This document shows, piece after piece, positions 1 to 11,270 of a stretch of 64,000 nucleotides of DNA (within the stretch, counting starts at the first letter, position 1; each line of letters begins with the position of its first letter). The stretch is taken from positions 764,341 through 828,340 of the forward strand of contig MNCI01000852.1 in the NCBI GenBank assembly GCA_015680685.1, read 5' to 3'. This stretch comes from Gnetum montanum (taxonomy: Eukaryota > Streptophyta > Gnetopsida > Gnetales > Gnetaceae). A program made the position numbers and the translations under genes. Below the pieces are notes generated by a model. That model did not search any database, was not told the origin of the DNA, and was given only the letters and a program-made list of their open reading frames with translations.

Positions 1-861
1 TTTCAGCAATGGGGTTTGGATTTTATTGGTACAATTACTCCTTCAAGAGCTGGACACAAGTTTATCTTCATAGCTACTGATTATTTCACTACATGGTCTG
101 AAGCAAAGGCTCTAAGAGGAAGTTCGACATCAGACGTGGTTAAGTTTCTAGAAGACCACATTCTAAGTAGATTTGGTCTACCTGAAGTGTTAGTGTCAGA
201 CAATGGACCCGCCTTCAAATCTAAGGAGTTTATCCGATGGGCATCTGAAAGATCCATTTTCTTATTTTCCTCACCAAATTATTATCCTCAAGGAAATGGA
301 CTAGCAGAATCCACCAATAAAAAGCTTATTTCTTATATCAAGAAATCAATGGATGGGAATCCAGGAAATTGGGTTGATTATCTACAATCCACATTATGCT
401 CAGATCGAATTAGATTCAAGAAAGCTATTGGGACATCACCATATAACTTAGTCTATGGTTTGCCAACAAGAAGCACAAACAAGATTATAAGCTCAGCTTC
501 TGAATTTGTACAAAGATATAGTGAAAGGACTAATAAAGATAGAAGTTTCATGACTTTGCTTATTAAAAGAGAAGCTGAAGTAGATAAAGCAGGGGATAAT
601 TTGTTACAGAATACCTCTCAAGTTAAAAGATTATTTGATAGAAAGGCTTTGAAAAGAACTTTCAAGATAGGAGACCTTGTCCTGTTATGGAATATGAAGA
701 AACCAAATAAGTTTACACCAACATGGATTGTTCCCTTTTAGATCACAAAACAAATGTCAGAGGATACCTACAAATTGTCAACCTTGGATGGCATGGAATT
801 ACAATTTCCATATAATGTTTTGCATATAAAACATTATTTGGGACAATTGTATACAGCTTGA
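1..861 (+). pseudogene. Ty3/gypsy integrase, C-terminal part of pol (5' end outside window)
   Basis: Retroviral-type integrase that would join element cDNA to the chromosome. The frame is open from base 1. The DDE core is visible: first Asp in WGLDFIG (24-44), second Asp in SDNGP (about residue 62 from the Met at 16), Glu in NGLAES (about residue 95). A C-terminal segment ending GDLVLLWNMKKP follows. An in-frame TAG at 739-741 falls where the family continues, and the same frame then runs another 39 codons to TGA at 859-861, so the stop is a lesion. No chromodomain is seen, which argues against a chromovirus. The upstream pol is outside the window. Identity as a gypsy integrase is secure; the lineage is not. 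Confidence 0.93.
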
Positions 862-1152
862 AGATGTCATTTCACAAAAATAATATATGTATATAGTATT
901 ATGTAAATATTACTAGGATTATAGTGTCCATTATTATATTTAATTATGCCTTATTTATATTTGAAACATTATCTTTCCTTCAAATGGGGCAAGTGGAAGC
1001 CTACAAATGAAACAAGTGGAATTCTACAAGTTTGACAAGTGGGGAAGGTGACTCATCCACCACTTAGTGAGGATTGTGACAAATGGTTTGAATGCCTAGA
1101 AAGAAGGAAGCTTGGTTGAAGACACTTGGATGGAAGTTAAAATTCTTAGCAC

Positions 1153-1162
1153 CTATAAAAGG
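1153..1162 (+). promoter_or_regulatory. TATA box between integrase and the downstream extra ORF
   Basis: The sequence CTATAAAAGG lies 69 bases before the ATG at 1231 and 290 bases after the integrase stop. It could drive the small downstream ORF, or it could be the remains of an LTR promoter. No matching second LTR is in view, so the first reading is slightly preferred. Confidence 0.45.
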
Positions 1163-1230
1163 AGGGTTAGATTGCTTAAGATTTCATCATCTTTTAATTC
1201 AAGTTTGGTAGTGAAGGTTAGGGAGAGCTA

Positions 1231-1743
1231 ATGGAGTTTGAGAGAGCAATGAAAAAGTCTTTTATTCCATATGTGATGGGATGTTGCCCTGAGCATGTAT
1301 TGAAGGCTTATCTAAAGGCTAGATCTTGTGGAGCTCCAAAGGAGTGTCCTTTTATGGCTTGGTTGTCCGATGAATTTTCTTTTCTCACTAGAGGTTTGGA
1401 TATAGAGTCCAATGTTTGGGGGTGATATCAAGATTGTTCCAAAGGAGGAGAAAAAGGAGAAGAGTGACCAAACTATGAAGAGTCATCATGGAGGTGGGGA
1501 GAAGCTTTTGTCTCCCGAGAAGAAAATGAAGGACTTAATGGAGAAGAACAAAAGAGCTCATCTAAAAAAGAAAATGAGAAAAGTGTTGAAGAGAAAGCTC
1601 CAATAGATCATGGTGAGAGCTCCACCAAGCCTGAAAACAACAGAACCACCTTCATCACATCAGAAATTTCCTATGAAATAGTTAGGGAGATGAGGATTCC
1701 CACTAGGGTAACCCTCACAATTCAGTTTCCACCCCAAGAATAG
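1231..1743 (+). pseudogene. Extra ORF downstream of integrase, function unknown
   Basis: From ATG 1231 a frame runs 64 codons (containing VMGCCPEHVLKAYLKA). It is broken around 1400-1470 by an apparent single-base change in a G run near 1420 and a TGA at 1465-1467. It then continues in the original frame, open for about 90 codons to TAG at 1741-1743. This second part is rich in Glu, Lys and Ser (EENEGLNGEEQKSSSKKENE) and ends with a hydrophobic stretch (TLTIQFPPQE). No signal peptide or membrane span is visible, so an envelope role is not supported. It sits in the 3' region where some plant gypsy elements carry additional ORFs, and it is preceded by a TATA box. I do not recognise the product. 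Confidence 0.5.
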
Positions 1744-1926
1744 TTCATGAAGGACTTGATAATGTACAGTTTGTTAAGAACAGTTTAATTTTGCTTAGGA
1801 ATGAGGTTTTTGTCCCATTACACCTTATGTTAAATGAGAATTTTCCTCAAAAAATATTTCTATCCAGTTGTAAAATCCAATAAAAATTCCAGTATGTTTC
1901 AGTTTAAAATGTGGTTATTTAAACTC

Positions 1927-1942
1927 TTTTTGGGGGTAGAGA
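1927..1942 (+). other. Polypurine-tract-like site before a possible LTR start
   Basis: TTTTGGGGGTAGAGA is followed directly by TGTTGGCAC at 1943. This resembles the plus-strand primer site and the first bases of a 3' LTR in a plus-strand gypsy element. The paired 5' LTR is outside the window, so the LTR length cannot be fixed. Confidence 0.4.
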
Positions 1943-3290
1943 TGTTGGCACATTTCAAGCCATTTCATGGAGCAGGAGTTTTAGTCTATTTAAATAGAAG
2001 GAAAAGAGAATAAAAATAAAATAAAATATGTGTAAAAGTTCAAATGAGTTATACGATGATGAAACACATATTTTATTTTTAACCTTATACATTGGGCAAA
2101 GAGTGTAATATTAATATTTTGGCATGTTACATGATGCCTATCGGGAAAGGTTATAATTCAACCAGTTATGGGCTTAGAAATGGTTCAGCAGTGGTGGTGG
2201 ACGCATAGATATACATGGCTTTGTTATACAAGCATATTGACAATGAACATTAAGCAAGAATGGGGTCGGTCCTGCTTTTACAGATTCAAATTAAAGTCAA
2301 TAAACAGAGAAAATTGGATTCTGTAGTAAAAAGAAATAGTGTACTACACTGAATACTTTCAAAAACAGAGGTGCATCTTGTGATATAATATGGCATAGTC
2401 CAGGCATTGGAAAAACATTTTTGGAAGCTGGAAAAAAATGGTACACTTACTCTCAAAAGCAACGTGGTGGTTCTTATCAATACGGCAACTAAAACAAGTT
2501 ATGCTTGCTGATAAAAATTTTGCCAAGAACCGCCAGGGATAACTTCATATTCCTCTTTGGAATTTTGTCAAATGCTTCCCACGCAGGTTTTCGTTTTTCT
2601 GTTTTCACAGTAAGCCTAATTTCTTGGCCAAAGCATGTGACAATAAGTAGTTTAGTAGTTTTTGGAGTAACAGGTTACAGCAAAATAAATGGAACAGGGC
2701 TAAAATGCAGGTGGTTACCATGCCTGCACCTGTGCCTGCGGTTATGGACAATTATTGGCAAAAGAAACAAAAAAAAACAAATGCTGAGCGCTTCCAAGGA
2801 CATGAAAGGTGTCTATTTTCTTCGCCAAAGATAGGTGGTAACCGCAGACGCACTCACACCGTTGGCGCTTAACGTGCTAGACTTGAACACAGCCCACGTG
2901 TAGAAGCAAGTCATCATCATCGATGGTTTGCAATTCCAAGCCATTTCACTACCGATATGGGAGAAATAGCAACTACTGCTGAGCCGTGCGTGGGAGTGGT
3001 TCCAACTTCCATCGTATTTTTGGGAGGTCCAGTGAGCAAGACAAGTTCGGCAGAGCGGAGCATAAGCTGCAGAGATTGGCTGTGTGCAGGAGAAGCCATT
3101 GGACAACTGGTTTAACTGCAAACTACGTCCTCCACGATATCTCAGTTAACGTTGGAAAATTATTTACTTTTGAAATGTATATTTTCTTTCATCGGCCATC
3201 CCTTAAATTAATTTTATATTCAATTATATTCTTTGTGAAAATGAAACGTTTCTAAAGCCTCAACTTAGCAAGATGAACATTGGATATAAA
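1943..3290. other. Unassigned stretch, possible LTR start plus a GC-richer island
   Basis: No protein domain is recognised. Bases 1943-2500 may belong to the 3' LTR of the first element. Bases about 2700-3140 are clearly richer in G and C than the surroundings. On the plus strand they contain an open stretch near 2958-3116 (starting MGEIATTAEPCVG), too short and isolated to call a gene. The island could be a fragment of host gene or intron carried by a transposon. Confidence 0.3.
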
Positions 3291-4833
3291 TGTTGGATAC
3301 CTACCTCTATATTAAGATATATTCAAAGACAAAAATTCTTGGGATATTTACCCAATATCATACATGAAGTAGACACTTGTCAGCTGCAGATTTTTTTATC
3401 TATATGATGGTTACAACCACCCAATATTTTTGTAACTTACCTAACTTGTTGGGCAAGTAATCTCCTAATTGGTTGGCCAAGTTACTTGGGAGAGAAGCTA
3501 GGTAAGATATTTTTATATGTAACTACCTCTAAACCCTATAAAAAGGTTTCAGGGGAAAGGAAGAGAAGGGAGAAGGGGGGGGGATCACTTTGAATATTTT
3601 TGAAGGTCTCATACATCACACTTTGTAAGGCTACTAGTTAGCACATGGGCTCTCACTTGAAGACACACTTTGGGGTCTTGAGAAGAGCTTTGTAAAGAAG
3701 AAACTGTGAACGATTGCTTGTAAGATGGCTTGCTAGAGAAAAGATTTCAGCCTCTTTGTCATAGTCATATGAGTTATGTATTTCATTTTTTATTTTATTT
3801 AAATTTCTTAGCTAGTGGTTTAGATAGTATCATCCTTGGCAAGTAATTTTGGGATTTTTAGATTGCTCTTACTGTTCTTGTTGCCCGATAGAAATTTCTA
3901 TTAAAATTTTGCCATAGAAGCGCTTGTGTTTAAAAGCCTTAAGAGCATTTTAGTAGTAAATTTTGTTATTGTGCAATGTGTGGGAACTGCTATTGGGATT
4001 GTTGTAAGAGAGCCTCTGTTTGTAGTCACACCATTGAACAATTCAATAGTCGAGAGGGTTCAGAAAATATTTGGTATTTTGATGGGACCAAAATAGCTTC
4101 TTTCTATCTTTAAAGTGAATTCCCATGGTATTTCAATCAGAAATTGTCAAGTCTTTTAAAGGTTCTGTTTGAATGCAATCATTGACCTTTATTATCTAGT
4201 CAAAATGGAGTCCCGTACGTGGTAGTTTACGCAGCAATTTTTGGTAGCATAGTAGGATTGTCTTGAAGAAATTGCTTATTTGAGCCTTGGAAGTTTGAAC
4301 AATTCATAGATATTGAATTTGGAATAGCTTTATTGTGAAGTGTTTACTCGTTTCATTTTACCTTGTTTAAATATTTGAGGTCTACACAAATCTGCTTTCT
4401 TTTCTTTTCTGTCTATTTCCATTGAATCTTGCTCTATTTCTAGTTTTCTTGTGGAACTATCTCTTTCTCTGGGGAAAATTAGGAGTAGATTTCTGAGTTG
4501 TGCTCAAATGTTTTTGCAAAATTTTATTTGTTACAAGTAGGTATTATAAGGACCACGTAGACTAGACAGTTGAACAAAATAGGAAACTTTCAACAACTCA
4601 TAGTACTTGACAAAGTTGGCTGAATCTCGTTGAAGTAAGTCATTTGTAGTTTACACATAATGCAATCGTTACATTTCACACAACCACATGCTGCAATAGC
4701 ACACACATATACTCACATTAACTACTGAGTTTATTTGGAGGTATCTGGGCCTTGGTGTTGCCAGAGACTAGCAAGCACCTAAATCCTGTTCGAGGACACT
4801 CGTTGGCGGTGGCGTCCCAAACGGTCACCAACA
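3291..4833 (+). repeat. 5' LTR of element A (1543 bp)
   Basis: The LTR begins TGTTGG and ends CCAACA, a perfect 6-bp terminal inverted repeat. A TATA box lies about 245 bases in. It is homologous to the minus-strand LTR at 25607-27142 (1536 bp) and to the LTR at 8689-10210. Shared landmarks are the TATA region and a segment near the 3' end reading GGCCTTGGTGTTGCC. Confidence 0.85.
3536..3545 (+). promoter_or_regulatory. TATA box of LTR A
   Basis: CTATAAAAAG sits in the same relative place as the TATA boxes of the two homologous LTRs (9891-9900 and 26761-26770, both on the minus strand). Confidence 0.7.
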
Positions 4834-4842
4834 GTATTGTAA

Positions 4843-4860
4843 TGGCATGTTTGCAAGAAA
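4843..4860 (+). other. Primer-binding site of element A
   Basis: TGGCATGTTTGCAAGAAA starts 9 bases after the LTR. It keeps much of the plant tRNA-Asp complement typical of Tat/Athila-type gypsy elements (compare the better preserved site at 56255-56272), with several substitutions. Confidence 0.55.
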
Positions 4861-5614
4861 TAGGAGCATATGCACTTAATCCAAGATTCATCAAAAAGAA
4901 AATGCTAAAATAGTTACCTTACCCTCAAGGTAACTATTGAAAGACCTTCCAACAAGCCTACTACCCTAGTGGAGCTTATTCATAGCCACAGGAGCAACAC
5001 CATCAATAGTTGCAACATCCACAATCATGGGTGATGCCACCACTAAGACACTAGTACACATATCGACAACTAGAACTTATGGGTACTATGTCTAGTGTTT
5101 GATATATTTGAAAAATGTAGTAGTTTAGAATTCTTAGTACTATCCACTGAAGTATTATAGATCCACATCTTCAAGGGTGGATTCCAATCCATATGTGCAT
5201 TAATCAACAACTGGTTCATTAAGTTAACCTTCTAACCCTCTACCACCTATACCACCACTTACAATGCAAGGAGAATTACCATCATAGCCCCAACAAAAGT
5301 AAGCTATAAGGGTAGTAAATATACATATATAGGATCATACCTACAATACTAAAGACAAATCTAAGAAATGTCCTTTCTTCAAGACAAGTCCAAAAAGAGT
5401 TGGTAGAGTTTGGACTTCATTGAATTATGTTACTTATATGATAGATCCTCCTATGAACACTATGCTTCCACAACAATTAAACCAAAATATTATGATTATC
5501 ATTCTAACTGAAGTAGTATCAAACTAGATTAAGGTAGGACTAGTTCCTAAGAAAAGAATTGATCTATGAATTTCTTTGATTTCTCTACAAATAACTGAAA
5601 ATGTACCATGAAAG

Positions 5615-6468
5615 GATCTATTGGACTCAAGTTTCGAAGTAAATTTGATCTCTCAAGAAACATATAAGGCATGGAACCTATCACCGTTAAAGAAGTGCAA
5701 CATTAGGCTAGAGCTAGCAAATTAATCTATCACCATTTCTTTGGGACAAATAGAAGATGTAGTGACCACTATCAATGGCTAGTCTTATCCAAACAAATTG
5801 TTGGTGATTGATGTGAAACATGATAACACGAAATTTCCTATTATTATGGGAAGAGCATGGCTTAGCACAATAGCTACTAAGTTAGGAATGAGAGATTTAT
5901 TTGTGAAAATCTCCAAAGAAGTTGTGCAAGGAGCCATACATATGTAAATAATTCCATGCATAATTGAAGATAACGAAGGGTGTAGTTGTCGACTAAAAGT
6001 TCAAAATGTCAATACCATCCTTACACAAGCCCATAATAGATGTGAGAAACAAGTGTGTGTACAAGAAGAAACAAGGGACACTAAACTAAAAGACACCCTA
6101 TGACCAAAAACTGAGATCATAAAACTATCCAAAACATGCATGGAAATGTTTGACTCATTTATTAACTCCTATCCTAAGAAAGTAACCCAAACTGAGAAAT
6201 CAAAAAAGGATATCATAAACTATAATCATATACTAGTAGATAGGGGAACTGAGGATTTAAAATTTAAATTTAAGAATAAATAAGAGAATATATTTGGACC
6301 TTCTAAGATAAAAATACCATCTAGTCCAAGGCAACATATATCCTTAGATGATTAGAATTCGATTACCGTCAAGATTACATGGGATAATAACTGAAAAGCT
6401 AAATAACTAAGGATGGTAAATGAGAAACCTAAAGTGTATGATCTAGGGGATCAAGAGTTCATTTTATG
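5615..6468 (+). pseudogene. Gypsy aspartic protease and linker of element A
   Basis: One frame can be followed for about 285 codons with roughly eight in-frame stops. The retropepsin active-site loop reads LDSSFEVNLIS, so the usual Asp-Ser/Thr-Gly has become Asp-Ser-Ser. The second family landmark FPIIMGRAWL lies at about 5834-5863, followed by LGMRDLFVKISK. Beyond it is a linker without RT motifs. The enzyme would have processed the Gag-Pol polyprotein; this copy cannot. Sequence upstream (4861-5614) should be gag but is too decayed to translate. Confidence 0.75.
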
Positions 6469-6470
6469 AA

Positions 6471-8339
6471 CACTTTTCCATGATTTTAGTCATGGGTGAT
6501 ATGCCTTATCTTGATTTAGGAATTAATAAGTTTTTTTCAACTTTTTTGTTTCTAATTTCTTGTTATAAATTTTTACAATTCTTACCAATTCTCACATTCT
6601 TTAATATCTTTTTGTTCTTTTATACTTTCTTATTTCTTAATATTTTAATATTCTATAATATTTTCTCAAATTATTTCTTTATTTTTCCATTTTTTCTATG
6701 AATTACATCATTTTTTCTATACATATTTTCATTAACTTCTAATAAAATACACCAAATAAAGCAAGATGTAGTCCCAATAAGGTGTTTCTCTATATTATCA
6801 ATCATAAGGGACTGATTACCTATACAGTGAGACCATGACATCCATTCATTCATTCCAATAATAAGAGGTTCTTAACATGGTCATAACGATATTCTTCTCA
6901 TAACAAAACTAAGGATAAACTTATGACCATTATGCTTGGATAGAAGAGTGAAGAACCAAGTGGGAATGACAAGGGTGTGACATCAAAAGAACTTGTAGTT
7001 TTTCTTGGATTACTACTATGAGTTTTATCCTATTACTAAGGATGTATTATATCCTTGTATAACTAATGAAAAATGGGAGTAAGAATACAATAAGTGCCAA
7101 CTTACCATGTCACTAGAAAGACATGTTACCCATGACTGAAGGTAGTCCTTTGGTAAGGTTGACATAGTTAAAATAAAAAAATAATAAAAAATCATGCACA
7201 AAATAAATTTCATGGGACCCACTGGAAATACATGTTATCCATGCTTGAAGGTCAGTGACTTCTTAGGAATCTTGAAAATAAAACATGTAATTAATACACT
7301 CCTTCCTTGAACAACACATCCAATGGTAATACTCCTTACAAAAGTCGTAGTATTATAGTTGAGAATCCCAAAGATGAAACAATGTCATGTTACTAGAAAG
7401 TGGTTTGGACTTCATTTTAATCTTGGAAAGAAGGGCTAATGATTACCTTAACCACAGATCACACCCAAGGATTCATTATGCCTACAGTAAGACACCTCAC
7501 ATCCTAAGTTTCAACAATCCCTTCTATAGTCCATCCCAACTCACCATATATTTAATCATAACTTTATGGTTTTGTATAATATAGCATCATTTTTCCAATT
7601 TTTTGATACTAACATGTGTGTTTTTCTAGACATGTATGTCTTACATTCAACTCCTTGAGTGCCTAAGGACACTTCTAGATGTGATTATACAAGGGCACTA
7701 AGGGCTGGAGCCTACTTTGGAAGGATCACTTGTATAACTCTTATATTTCATAGATGGCAAGAAATTCCACAACATCTTGTACATTCCAAAAATAATCAAG
7801 ATTCATTAAATACTTCCCATATCATCTAGTAATCTATCCATACATAAAAAATTTTTAACCCATGTTCTATCCATTCAATAAACTTTCATTGCTTGAGATT
7901 CCTTTCTTATAGAATTTAAATTCTAAATTCTTGAAACCTATGCATCATTAATGGCCTAAGATCCTTTGGAAAATCTTCACATCTTCCAAACATTCTATTT
8001 GANTAGTAAGAGAATTTTTTGTAGTCCTTCCTTAGAGCTCTTGCACACCAACTTTCCAAGGCCATAACTCCATCCCTGTAGCTCTGATTTCTAAAATTTT
8101 TAAATCTTGTTGATCCTAGAGTGCTTAACTTAGTTGTGGGGGACTCCAAAGGGGTACATTGTGTGGACCTATTGATTTTGGTATGTCAAAACATTAAGAA
8201 AAATGGAAGACAAGGTTGTTTGTATATGTGTGATTATTATGCTCATAGGACAAGAATTTGGATTAAGGCTCAAATTATACAAGCTTTTGGATAGGCAACA
8301 ATAAATTCAAAGGACAAAGAAATTTGAAGAAATACTTCT
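6471..8339. other. Unassigned AT-rich stretch
   Basis: No coding family, tRNA or paired repeat is seen. Bases 6520-6720 are very T-rich. A minus-strand open stretch near 7916-8149 (containing CARALRKDYKKFSY) has no recognised relative, and one base in it (8003) is unresolved. This stretch separates the plus-strand element A from the opposing LTR B and probably holds remnants of both. Confidence 0.3.
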
Positions 8340-8560
8340 CTAAGAAACAATAAATGTCTTTCATTAGGAAGAGATGTCTTCCACTAGGCAAAGATGTCTT
8401 CACAAAACAAAGGCAAGTTCCAAAAAGATGTCTTCTATCAGACAAAGGCATCTCCCAAAATGGAGATTTTAGAAAAATGTTTTTCCCATACAAAGATGTC
8501 TTCCTAGAATTAAAGAAAAATATAGAAAGATGTCTCAAGCATGAAGAATATGTCTTCCAT
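8340..8560 (+). repeat. Irregular short repeats with core GATGTCTTC
   Basis: About nine full or partial copies of AAAGATGTCTTC-like words occur in about 210 bases (for example near 8389, 8428, 8492, 8524 and 8547), with spacings from about 18 to 40 bases. The array is not part of a recognised element end. Confidence 0.5.
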
Positions 8561-8688
8561 GATTGTAGTGACTATTTCCTAGCCATTACATGAGTTCCAA
8601 GATGGATTTAGAAACATGAAAACTACAAGAAGACATCATATGCATTGGGAAATATGCAAAAAATCATGTAATCATTGTAAAATCATTT

Positions 8689-10210
8689 TGTTGGCGACTG
8701 TTTGGGATGCAACCGCCAACGACTATCCTCGAACAGGATTTAGGTGCCTGCTGGTCTCTGGCAACACCAAGGCCCAGATACCTCCAAATAAACTCATTAG
8801 TTAATGTGAGTATGTGTGTGTGTTGTTGGGGCGTGCGGTTGTATAAAATGTGACAATTTCGTTGTGTGTGAACTACAAATGACTTTACTTTAAAGAGATT
8901 CAGCCAACTTTGTCCAGTACTGTGAGTTATTGAAAGTTTCCTATTTTGTTCAAACTACCTAGTCTACGCGGTCCCTATAATACCTGCTTGTAACAAATAA
9001 AATTTTGCATAAACATTTGAGCACAACTCCGCAAATCTACTCCTAATTTTCCCCAGAGAGAGATATAGTTCCACAAGAAAACTAGAAATAGAGCAAGATT
9101 CAATGGAAATAGACAGAAAAGAAAATAAAGCAGATTTGTGTGGACCTCAAATATTTAAGCAAGGTAAAATGATACGAGTATACACTTCGCAATAAAGTTA
9201 TTCCAAATTCAATATCTACGAATTGTTCAAACTTCCAAGGCTCAACCAAGCAATATCTTCAAGACAAACCCATTGTGCTATCAAAAATCGCTGCATAAAC
9301 TACCACGTACGATGCTCCACTTTGACTAGACAATAGATGCCAACTATTGCATTCAAACAGAACCTTTAAAAGACTTGACAATTTCTGATTGAAATAACAC
9401 GGAAAATCACTTTAAAGATAAAGAAGCTATTCTGGTCCCATCAAAATACCAAAGATTCTCTAAACCCTCTTGACTACTAGATTGTTCCATGGCGTGACTA
9501 CAAACAGAGGCTCTCTTTCAACAACCCAATAGTGGTTCCCAAACGTTGCACAATAACGAAATTTACTACTAAAATGCTCTTAAGGCTTTTAAACACAAGC
9601 GCTTCTATGGAAAAATTTTAATAGAAATTTCTATCGAGCAGCAAGAACAATAAGAGCAATCTAAAAATCCCAAAATTACTTGCCAAGGATGATACTATCT
9701 AAACCACTAGCTAAGCAATATAAACAAAACAAAAAAAATGAAATGCATAACTCACAGGACCATGACAAAGAGGCCGAAATCTTTATTCTAGCAAGCCATC
9801 TTTCAAGAAATCTTCTTTACAAATCTTCCAAGTGTGAAGTGAGACTTCCTTGATGCTTCCCATCCCCCTCACCTCTTGACCCCTGAAGCCTTTTTATAGG
9901 GCTCAAAGGTAGGTAGGGAAGTTACATTTTGAAAATATCTCACCTAACTTCTCTCCCAAGTAACTTGGTTTGCCAATGGGAGATTACTTATTAAATATCC
10001 TAGCTAACTTTACTCCTAAGTAATTGAACTATCCAATTAAAAATTTACTTGCCCAACAAGCTAGGAGATTTTTATCCAACTAGTTAGGTAAGTTACAACA
10101 ATAATTTTGGATGGTTACAACCACCAAAGAGATAAAAAATGCTAGAATTTAGTTACAAATATAAATAGCCATATGTTCCCTTTCATAAGGTATTTCATGA
10201 ATATTGCATA
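8689..10210 (-). repeat. LTR B, inverted relative to LTR A
   Basis: On the minus strand this sequence ends CCAACA at 8689 and matches LTR A over the TATA box, the purine-rich leader and the 3' GGCCTTGGTGTTGCC region. Its 5' end in the sense direction (near 10200) is diverged, so that border is approximate. No primer-binding site is recognisable beyond 8689, so it may be a 3' or solo LTR and need not be a 5' LTR. Confidence 0.75.
9891..9900 (-). promoter_or_regulatory. TATA box of LTR B
   Basis: On the minus strand this reads CCTATAAAAA, aligned with the TATA box of LTR A. Confidence 0.65.
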
Positions 10211-10439
10211 ACAAAGTATTTTATTGCAGGATTTGACACATGGGCTGTTAAGTAGAGATGTAATTTATAATATTTCTAATGTAATCTAATGCAATTTTAT
10301 TGGGCAATTACTTGTAAGTCTTGCTTAGTAAAATATCTGGTTAATTTAGCTTATTTTATTTTCAAATTCCTAAATGAAATATCCCTAAGTTATAATGATG
10401 TTAGGAAAATCTAATTTAATCTTCCCCCTTTTTAAAGTA

Positions 10440-11270
10440 GCGGTGATTAACTTTATGCGATTCAAAAACTCGGAATACCGAAAATACGAGCCTGAAGGCG
10501 AAGCCATAGATCTTGCAACCAAATTCTTGACCGAAGACGTTTCAGCAACTGCCTCTGCGGGAGAATTCCCTACCGCCGGACTTGGAAACGCCACCATGTG
10601 TTCTGCCTAGATCTGCAACCGTCCTCTGGAAATACCGGCAATTTTGATGTCACGGTTCTGCACATTCGGTTATCCTCCTGCCACGGTAGCCTGCACCCAA
10701 CTCGGCGGGCAAAAGGCAGTTCAAAGGCCAGATTGTTTTGATGCCCGCAGCCAATGCACGAAATCTGTAGCAACAATGGTGATCTGGAATGGTCTTTGAT
10801 GCTAAGGGTTTTGGGTCTCTGTACAGCGACTGTTCCGAATTTCCGTCAGTTGAAGCATTGAACCTGTTGGCCAATCAGCAATACTGCAGGAATAGGGCTT
10901 TTAGCTTTTGATATATTTTTTTGATTTAAAATATACCCAAGATTACATGCGTTTTTGTTCCTTTCTTCCGGTGCTGAGCTGAGTAAAATTTTGTTTATGA
11001 GGCAAACTGCTCATTTTTCCTTTCTGCAAATGAATGTGCAGATGCCGTTTTAGCCGCCCCTTCTTGCTTGCGTACGCCGGTCCTCCGTTGTCTGATGTGC
11101 ACTTGCCTTCAGATCTGATTCTTGTGTTAAATTTGTTTACATTATGCAGGTTTGAAGATTGGTTCGTTTTTGCATCCAGCGTTGGCCATTATTTTCCCTG
11201 ATTTCCTGAGTTGCGTTTTTCTTGCCTCCTTCGTATGCAGGGCATTACGATAGCCAATCTAATTTTTAAA
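10440..11270. other. GC-richer island, possible gene-derived fragment
   Basis: Base composition shifts sharply from the AT-rich surroundings. The plus strand has an open stretch to TAG near 10608 (containing FLTEDVSATASAGEFPTAG), and a splice-acceptor-like TTACATTATGCAG near 11140-11152. No protein family is recognised and there is no clear exon chain. It could be a captured host-gene fragment or old low-copy DNA. Confidence 0.3.

Larger units (their letters stand above)
3291..6470 (+). mobile_element. Ty3/gypsy element A, 5' half (LTR, PBS, gag remnant, protease)
   Basis: A complete LTR (3291-4833) is followed at the expected distance by a tRNA-Asp-type primer-binding site and then by degenerate coding sequence that becomes recognisable as protease and linker from 5615 to 6468. 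RT, RNase H, integrase and a 3' LTR in the same orientation are missing. The protease region closely resembles that of the minus-strand element around 19.3-19.8 kb, so the two share a pol family although their LTRs differ. Confidence 0.75.

Noticed and set aside
1231-1743. Extra ORF as an envelope gene
   Set aside because: No signal peptide, transmembrane span or glycosylation pattern is visible. Position alone is not enough.
2813-3121. 102-codon minus-strand open frame
   Set aside because: Composition and residues (many Trp, Cys and Met in random order) look like chance, and there is no conserved motif.
3291-10210. LTRs A and B as the two ends of one element
   Set aside because: They are in opposite orientation, and the protease between them belongs with A only. 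LTRs of one element must be direct repeats.
10395-10610. 71-codon open frame as an intact small gene
   Set aside because: The open stretch overlaps open frames on the other strand and no homologue is recognised. Recorded as a GC-richer island instead.
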